The position numbers and the translations under genes are program-made. A DNA stretch of 64,000 nt from Rhabditoides inermis (taxonomy: Eukaryota; Nematoda; Chromadorea; Rhabditida; Rhabditidae): the NCBI GenBank assembly GCA_963966185.1, contig CAWZYM010000076.1:313501-377500 (forward strand), given 5' to 3'. Position 1 is the first letter of the stretch. Each line of letters begins with the position of its first letter. This document shows, in pieces, positions 51,589 through 64,000 of this stretch. The notes under the pieces are model-generated. The model was not told where the DNA came from. It saw only the letters and a program-made list of their open reading frames with translations, and did no database searches.

Positions 51589-53326
51589 ATGCTGACGGAA
51601 TCGGGCACTCGCCGTGTTGTGATGCAAGATGGGCCACTGATCGGTAGGCAAGCTTTCTTAGTTTAGGCATTTACAACACATACAAACCAGGCACGATAAT
51701 CCGACTCGACGATTCACGAACAGTGAGTATGTTCAAAGGCATTCCCTTTGCACAGCCGCCAGTGGGAGAGTTGCGATTCAAGGTATGCAACAAGTGAACA
51801 GAAATAAAGAGTACGTTTGTGTCTTTCAGAAACCACTTCCTCCGATTCCGTGGACTCACGACCGAGAGTGTTTCTCGTTCGGAAACCGCGCGTGGCAAAA
51901 GGACCGCACACCTGAACAAGCCCAGAAGGTCGGTCGCCTCCTTTCCTGCATACAATACACACCGACATCCCTCTAGCTAGATGTGATGAGTCTGACTAAT
52001 GTTCTAGACAGACATGTTTCTATAATGTATAATGCTATTTTTAGTTATCATATAATGATATTTTTAGTTATCACATACTTATTTGAAGAAACTACCACTG
52101 AGCGAGGATTGTCTGTTTCTCAACGTGTTTGCGCCATATGAAGGCTTCAAGAAAGAATCACTCCCGGTGATGGTGAGCATACTTGGCTCCGCCCCTTACG
52201 CCCCGCCCACAGGTGTTCATTCACGGCGGCGGCTATTGCGAGGGCAGCGCACAGGACTGCGGGGACGTCGCGATCGCCACGAGAATCGTGAGTGGGCGAA
52301 GCCTGAGTGGGCGGAACCATCTACCATCTGTTGCAGGCGAGTGAGGAAGTAGTGTTCGTGACAATCCAGTACCGACTTGGGCTGCTTGGATTTTTCTCCG
52401 TGGGAGAGAATGGAGTGCTGCCGGATAATCTGGGACTGTGGGATCAATGCGAGGCCTTGCGTTGGGTGCAGGTGAGAGAGTGAAAGAGAGAGAAGGGGGG
52501 GGGGAGGAGAGAGAGAGAGAGAGAGAAATATGGAGAGAAGGGAACACTATTCCAGCGCAATATCTCCTCATTCGGCGGGGATTCTTCGAACGTGACTGTA
52601 TTCGGACAGTCTGCCGGTGGATGCTCCGCCCACTTGCTTGCGTTGTCGAGTCAAAAACGTGAGTCTCTCTCTCTCTCTCTCCCCCCTCTCTCTTCTCTCC
52701 TTCTCTCTACATATTTCTCTCTTCCCCTTTTCTCTCTGTATCTCTTAATGTCCTTTTTATTTTGAACTCTTATTTTTTTCAGATCTCTTTCACCGGGCTG
52801 GTCTTATGGGTGGCACTGCGAACACGGACGGCGCCGTTTCCGATGACATGGCGAGTGATCAGCCACGCCTCCATTGACTCCGCCCCCTTTTAGCCCGAGC
52901 AGTGTCGTCGGTTCGCGGAAAGACACGGAATTCCGACAGATAATACGCGGAAAGTGGGTAATTCGAAATACATATTTCATACATGCAAGAACATTCAGAT
53001 GCTGGCTGGTCTAATGTGTCTGAAGGCGAGAGAGTTCGCGTGTTCAATGTACGCGGACACCGACGAGTCGTGGGAGATGGTAGAAGCCGGAGAGAGTGGC
53101 GATGAGGTGCGATCACTTCTCTTAATCTCTGAAGAAGTCTTAAACATCTGCTTTCAGAACGACCTAATCGTTCGGACAGTGGGCGGAGTCTGTGGGGGCG
53201 GGGTTCGGGTGGCGCCGCGGTTAGACGGCTGCCTCCTTCCCTCTTCTCCCACTGGTCTGCTGCAGACAACTGGAAAGAAGATGATGGTGGGAGTCACCGA
53301 GTACGAGGCGCTTGTGTTTTTCCGTG

Positions 53327-53372
<46 letters not shown>

Positions 53373-54259
53373 CTCTCTCTCTCTCTCTCTCTCTCCCTTC
53401 TCTCTTTGCCTTTACTTGTTTCAGTGGACCCGCACGCTGAGAAGTTGAACATGGACGATATTCTAGCTGAAATGATTCCCTCTACAATGAGCGAGTATGC
53501 CGGGAGGAGACAGCGAATGAAGGAGAAGGTACATGTACATTTTGAAGATGAATCAAACATATCTCAGTTGCTGTCCGCCTACGGACCAGATGATCCGACT
53601 GGAAAGCCGCGAGCGCTGTGTGATGTGAGTGCTGAGAGAACAAGAAAGAGAGGGAAAGTGATTCTTGCAGCTCCTCTCTGACCGATTCGCGAACACTGGT
53701 ACAGCTCTGACAGCTCTCATCAACCACTCCTCCACATATCTATACACATTCCATCACTTCAATCCCCAATGCATGGGCGACGCTTCACGCATGCTGCCGT
53801 TCGTAGGTGGGCGGGATAAGAGGGGCGGGGCATGGACGATCCATTCCAGCCGCCACGCACTGCACTGACATCGACTACGTGTTCCACAAAGGTATGTTGG
53901 CAATCTGTAGTATAGATTTGTCTGTCGATCTAGGCACGCTGTTTCCCTATCCATTCTCTGTCGACGACGAGAAAGTGTTCACCTGGTGGACGCATCAGTG
54001 GACCAACTTTGCGCGCGCCGGGTAGGCGGGGCGGCACGGGGCGGGGCTTCACCTCTCCTTTTTAGCGATCCCAATGCAGGCAACGGACCCTGGACAACTA
54101 CTGGAAAGGTGGGTTGAATTGTCTTTGCGATCCTTTTTTTGATTTCAGGATCTTTCTTCTCTCTCCGTGTCTCTGTCTCCCGCGATGCAACAGTTCATGC
54201 GAGATAGAGAGAAGATGTGGCTAGCGTGGAAGAAGCAGGAGATGGAGCAGAATATTTAA
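51589..54259 (+). CDS. Carboxylesterase/cholinesterase-family protein (type-B), second copy
   Basis: The first exon, 51589-51643 ([15 protein letters not shown]), is followed by 51691-51782 ([17 protein letters not shown]) and later exons with [24 protein letters not shown] (oxyanion hole), [26 protein letters not shown] (nucleophile Ser), [36 protein letters not shown] and [11 protein letters not shown] (catalytic His), ending QEMEQNI and TAA at 54257. An acceptor ends 2 nt before the ATG. It should be a serine ester hydrolase. It is clearly related to the gene at 33901-37535, sharing the HCT(E/D) context, and lies in opposite orientation about 14 kb away. No signal peptide is obvious. Confidence 0.86.
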
Positions 54260-55020
54260 GAAGCAGTATTGTATCGTCAGATACATAGTTTCACTCATGT
54301 GTGTCGATTATTGTTCTTGCTGTCTCTGTATTAATTATTGTCAATCAAACAGAGTGTGAGAGAACAAGTTCCTAGAACCTTCTGAAAGATATTGTTGCCT
54401 TCCGGTAGGCCTCCCGGTCGGCTTGCAAAAATTGGTGCGGAACCAGTCGCTGAGTCGAGCCCATGGATCGACAAAGCCGGCACTCCTCAGAATTCTAGAG
54501 TCGGTTACGGTCTTAGTCTTCTTACACCAGTCTTATTAGGAACCCATGACTCTGGGTGGTTTCCAACGGTGAATTTTTCAGCCGCCTCCTCATTGCCACC
54601 CGCGCGCAATTCGGGCCGGGTTTGTGTCACCCGTGACTCAGTGTGAGAGAACAATTAGCGCACAATAAAAATAGGAGTGCGCAGAGAAAATCTGCAGCTA
54701 GTCGAATGAGTGATAGACATTTATCTCTAAAGGCCTGTTTATAGTCGCGCATTTTTCCGCAATATTGCGCAATAATGCAATGCTTTAGGATACGTATCGA
54801 TTTTGGTACAAAATTTTGCTGCAAAATCGATACATATTTTAAAGCGTTGCATTATTGCGCAATATTGCTGGAAAATGCGCGACTATAAACATGCCTTAAT
54901 CGAAATAATGTGAATGCTGTGAACGTGTTGAAGTTTTTTTTCGGGTGTTTTTTGTTTACTTTCTTACTTTGTTTACTTTATATGGTTTAACGATGTGTTC
55001 GTAATTGTTTTTATTCAGCG
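54260..55020. other. Intergenic region containing a palindromic MITE
   Basis: No exon. Holds the MITE at 54731-54896 and ends in a pyrimidine-rich acceptor 2 nt before the Kelch ATG. Confidence 0.55.
54731..54896. mobile_element. Harbinger-like foldback MITE, 166 bp, TAA target site
   Basis: A near-perfect inverted repeat along almost its whole length: AGGC(C/A)TGTTTATAG at the ends, and GCAATATTGCGCAATAATGC against its reverse complement further in, around a centre near 54814. It is flanked by TAA on both sides (54728-54730 and 54897-54899), as in PIF/Harbinger elements. No coding capacity. Confidence 0.75.
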
Positions 55021-57561
55021 ATGTGCAGCTCAGAATGCGGTGTGTTGCTACGCCACCTAAACGAGATGCGAATGTGAGCTTCTAGCCGATGTGATCGATC
55101 GATGAATGGACTATTATTAATTTATTGATTTCGTGCAGCACGGGTGAGATGTGCGATGTGAAGATCACCTCTCGGCCTTCGAGTGGAGGGACGGCAGGAC
55201 AAGAGGTGAACGTTCTTGCTTTTTATCTTCTTTTTAAAAACATGTAATGTTAAGTTCTTTGCTCACATGAACGTTCTGGCGGCTTCGTCGCCGCACTTCC
55301 GATCCATGTTCAACTCGGAGTTCAAGGAGGCCGTCGTCGGAGCTGTGGGACTTGTGAGTTCGGGTACTGCCACTGCGTGGTTGACTTTCGAATTTCGAAT
55401 TGAGGACATGGAAGCTGACACTGTTGAGCTGTTGCTGGAGTACCTCTATACTCGTCATTTGGACATTGGTATGAGGCCGTTCACTGTGTGATGTATGTAG
55501 TTGTGTTGAGACGAGGAGAAGGCGCTGCGTCTCCTCCCGGAAACCAGCTACCTGCAGCTCGATGCGCTCAAGGACAGCTGTGTCAAGTGAGTGCAATCAA
55601 TTAATCAATCGATGAAGGAGTGTGTGACAGGGTTCTGCTCGAGTGTGTCTCTGCGTCGAACTGCCTCGATATCTGGCAGGCAACCCGGCTGTTCCCCTGC
55701 AATCAGATCAACAAGTTGTGCGAGCGCGCCTGGCTCACCGCCTGCAACAACTTCGAGTGGGTCATCCAATGTTGTCGTATGTTCACATGTTGTGTAGTGA
55801 CGTCATTGGCACGCCCTCCTTCCTCTCACTCGAGAAAACCGACCTCGTCAAGCTGATTAGTGGTGAGCTGGTGAGCGCAGCTATGCGGTGCTAATGTGCG
55901 AATTGTAGATGTTCGTTTGTGCTGTCGCGAGTCGAGCGTGTTCCTTGGAGAGTGCAACTGGGTGCGCGGCGGGGACGGCAGGGAGCGGCACATGCACGAG
56001 TCAGTGTCCAGTTCCATACCATCGATTGTATCGATTCTAGGTTGCTGTCCCTAGTGCGTCTCTCCAATCTGGACAGCCGCTTTCTGGTCGAGACTGTCGG
56101 CATTGAACCGCTTGTCACCGCGGATCCCGCCTGCTTCCAGCTATACTTTGCCGCATTAAAGGCATGTTGTTTCTGTATGCTTTCAGTATTCAATTGTCGC
56201 GTTTTAGGCGATGATTATGGACTCGCATCGAGCGTCGAGCGATCGACTCGGCTGCTTCTATACTGTTGCCAAGCTGCCGGATACGATCACAGACAAGTGC
56301 GGTTTCGCGGTTTGTGCGGTGTCCATACGGTTTGTTCCAGGCTGCGTTGTTTTCACGCCGACGGGAAGATCTATGTCTCATCAAATGGGCGTGTCTCTGT
56401 TGGCAGGCTCAGCGATACCGGTGAGAGAACACAACGCGCTGGTGTAGTTTGTCATTGTTTGTTTGAGGGGACATCGCAGGATGGGATGTGTTCTCCTCCC
56501 TGCCAACCACTGAAGACTACCACCTATTTGTGGTCAATCGAGTCGTCTATGCTGTCCTTCTTCGAAAAAAATGGGTTTCACGTGTTCATTCATCAGATGG
56601 CATTGTCCTGATTTTAGGGTGGAGATGTGGAAGCACACTGATGCTTGGAACATTCTCTGGTCCGGAGTTTTCAAGTAGGCTTTTGTATTAGAGACTATTT
56701 GGTAATATCGTTCACCTGCAGATCAGCTCTACCATCCGACATTATTGTCTCCTCGTGTGCGAGGGAGGGACAGATTTACATGGCGGTGCGCGATCACGCC
56801 CGGCTTTGGAAGTTCGATCCGTCTGGTGCAGGTACTGTGCACGTGTGGTTAGTTGTTGCTGTGACATGAAATCATTTAGCTGGATTCAGTGCATTCGGCG
56901 TGCCTGCCTCCCTGAAGGATGGCTTCTCTATGTGTGTGATCGACGGCAATCTGGTGCTGGTTGGTGGATTCGACAAGGACGACGTCGAAACTGACAAGGT
57001 CAGTGATCCGTGCCACATCTGTTCACGTTTAATTTAATTTCAGGTGCACTGCTACAATTTCACCACGAGTACCTTGTCCGACTGGCCGCCCTTGCCGCAG
57101 GTGCGCATCATTCCAATCATGTGATGTGACCGCTTCAGCCGCTCTCTCGTGCCGCGGTGGTCGAGTGCGACGGGAGACTCGTCGTCGGCGGCGGAAGCAG
57201 CAACGACACAGCCCAGACGTCGGTTCTGGTGAGTGCGGCGAATTCGAGAACTGTTTCCGAAGGTGTTCGAATTTGTGGGAGGGCAAGTAATTTTCAAAGG
57301 TTGCAAACTATTCGGCAGTAAGGCGATTGGAAGTAGTGAGAATAGACTGACCACTTGTGCAGATGCTGGTAGATGGTGCGTGGCAGTCGCTCCCCTCTCA
57401 CCTACCCGCGCCACTCGGCAGGCATGGTCTACTCTGGCAAGGTATCTACATGATGTGAGTGCTCACTTGTTTCTGTATGTGTCCAGTATGTGTACGTGCT
57501 GGGCGGCTCGACCTCGTCGGGGGAGGCGGTGCGATCTGTGGAGAAGCTGCTCATCACGTGA
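55021..57561 (+). CDS. BTB-BACK-Kelch repeat protein (KLHL-like)
   Basis: Starts MCSSECGVLLRHLNEMR (55021-55073), with an acceptor 2 nt before the ATG. The BTB domain follows: CDVKITS, then MNVLAASSPHFRSMFNSEF, VELLLEYLYT and LLPETSYLQLDALKDSC. The BACK region has LECVSASNCLDIWQATRLF and the exons around 55820-56165. The C-terminal half carries several weak Kelch blades, e.g. MCVIDGNLVLVGGFD, VVECDGRLVVGGGSS and YVYVLGGSTSSG, ending SVEKLLIT and TGA at 57559. Such proteins are substrate adaptors for CUL3 ubiquitin ligases. The Kelch blades are divergent and some exon borders between 56180 and 56700 are uncertain. Confidence 0.82.
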
Positions 57562-58176
57562 ACGGCCACAGAGGAGATGGGATGTGTATGGAGACAAGCC
57601 AATTGTATGTATTTTCTTTGTTACGCGTCGTTTGTTTTCGATATCAAGTTGCTGTTATAAAGTTTCTTCGAATTCATGACCTTCACTTCCACAGTGGTTT
57701 TAGCAAAATTGACTTGTCGGGTTGTCGCAATGTGGAATGGGTGTTATTCGGTGACTATCATGCGTCCTATTTTGCATTGTGAACAACACGCAACAACACC
57801 AAATCAGTGCATTTGTATTCGCACATATATATAATATATAAATCTTCCAAAAAGTAAATAATAAAAATCTGTCTATATTACAAATTTCACGCGAGAATTG
57901 GAGGAAGGAGAAGAAGAAGAAGAAGGAACGAGGAGGGCGCAGAGACACAAAACGAAATGAACAGGGGAAGCGAGAACCCGTATCACATGAAATATTAGGG
58001 GGTGACTGGAACCAATGTGATGCAAACTGTGATTGATAGGGAACATGATGATGTGTGATCGATAATGCAATGACAATAATATGCAAATGAGACATCGCGC
58101 TACATATCACCGTATCTCTCGAGAGGGCACGTCATAGTCTGTATGTATGTGTGTGGGCGGAGCCTGAGGGGCGGGG
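57562..58176. other. Convergent 3' region between the Kelch and KCNH genes
   Basis: No exon seen. It presumably contains both 3' UTRs. Confidence 0.5.
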
Positions 58177-63973
<5,797 letters not shown>

Positions 63974-64000
63974 CTGAAAAGGAGGTTAGACTCTCTTTCT

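Overview
The window is nuclear DNA of an animal (metazoan). Genes are split into many small exons by introns that are mostly 40-100 bp with GT-AG ends (three GC-AG introns). Gene content is typical of animals: ALIX/PDCD6IP, an ERG-type KCNH potassium channel, a BTB-BACK-Kelch protein, a multi-SH3 adaptor, carboxylesterases, a Ly6-like GPI protein, LYRM1, EEF2KMT and a PNKD-like hydrolase. About 13-15 genes lie in 64 kb. The compactness, plus splice acceptors sitting 0-19 nt upstream of nearly every start codon (which suggests spliced-leader trans-splicing), points to a compact-genome early-branching invertebrate. A glass sponge or a ctenophore would fit; this is inference and the species is not determined. 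No bacterial, organellar, rRNA or CRISPR features were seen.

Layout: 1-1760 (+) C-type lectin/mucin/fibrinogen-like protein, 5' end outside the window. 1761-3807 repeats, including a tRNA-like element and a 250-bp (ATT)n tract. 3808-9970 (+) a tight run of LYRM1, EEF2KMT, a centrin-like protein and a PNKD-like metallo-beta-lactamase with a long Glu/Lys tail. 10782-15395 (+) Ly6-like protein with a 3.2-kb intron. 16376-18969 (-) an unrecognised 386-residue protein. 19000-22150 repeats. 22152-27273 a TTAA-flanked DNA transposon with 17-bp inverted repeats, carrying two convergent multi-exon genes: a THAP/DDE (Kolobok-like) transposase (+) and a protein resembling the P2X7 C-terminal 'ballast' domain (-). 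28360-31550 (+) one or two weak Arg/Pro-rich genes. 31982-33550 a 5'-truncated LINE inserted in a minisatellite. 33901-37535 (-) carboxylesterase. 38653-39759 (-) small basic protein. 40960-44370 (-) multi-SH3 adaptor with a hAT-like MITE in an intron. 45358-50450 (+) ALIX. 50869-51376 a partial duplicate of one ALIX exon. 51589-54259 (+) second carboxylesterase. 54731-54896 Harbinger-like MITE. 55021-57561 (+) BTB-Kelch protein. 58177-63973 (-) ERG channel, N-terminal part outside the window, with a small secreted Tyr/Gly-rich gene (+) nested in one intron.

The genes are mostly housekeeping or signalling neighbours with no shared pathway. The co-oriented LYRM1-EEF2KMT-centrin-PNKD group, with no gap between the first two, could be a polycistronic unit if trans-splicing is real. 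The most unusual items are the two-gene transposon with its P2X7-ballast-like protein, the trans-splicing signature, and the nested Tyr/Gly-rich secreted gene. Exon boundaries were checked by hand for splice sites and codon phase. Homology calls rest on remembered family motifs, not on searches.
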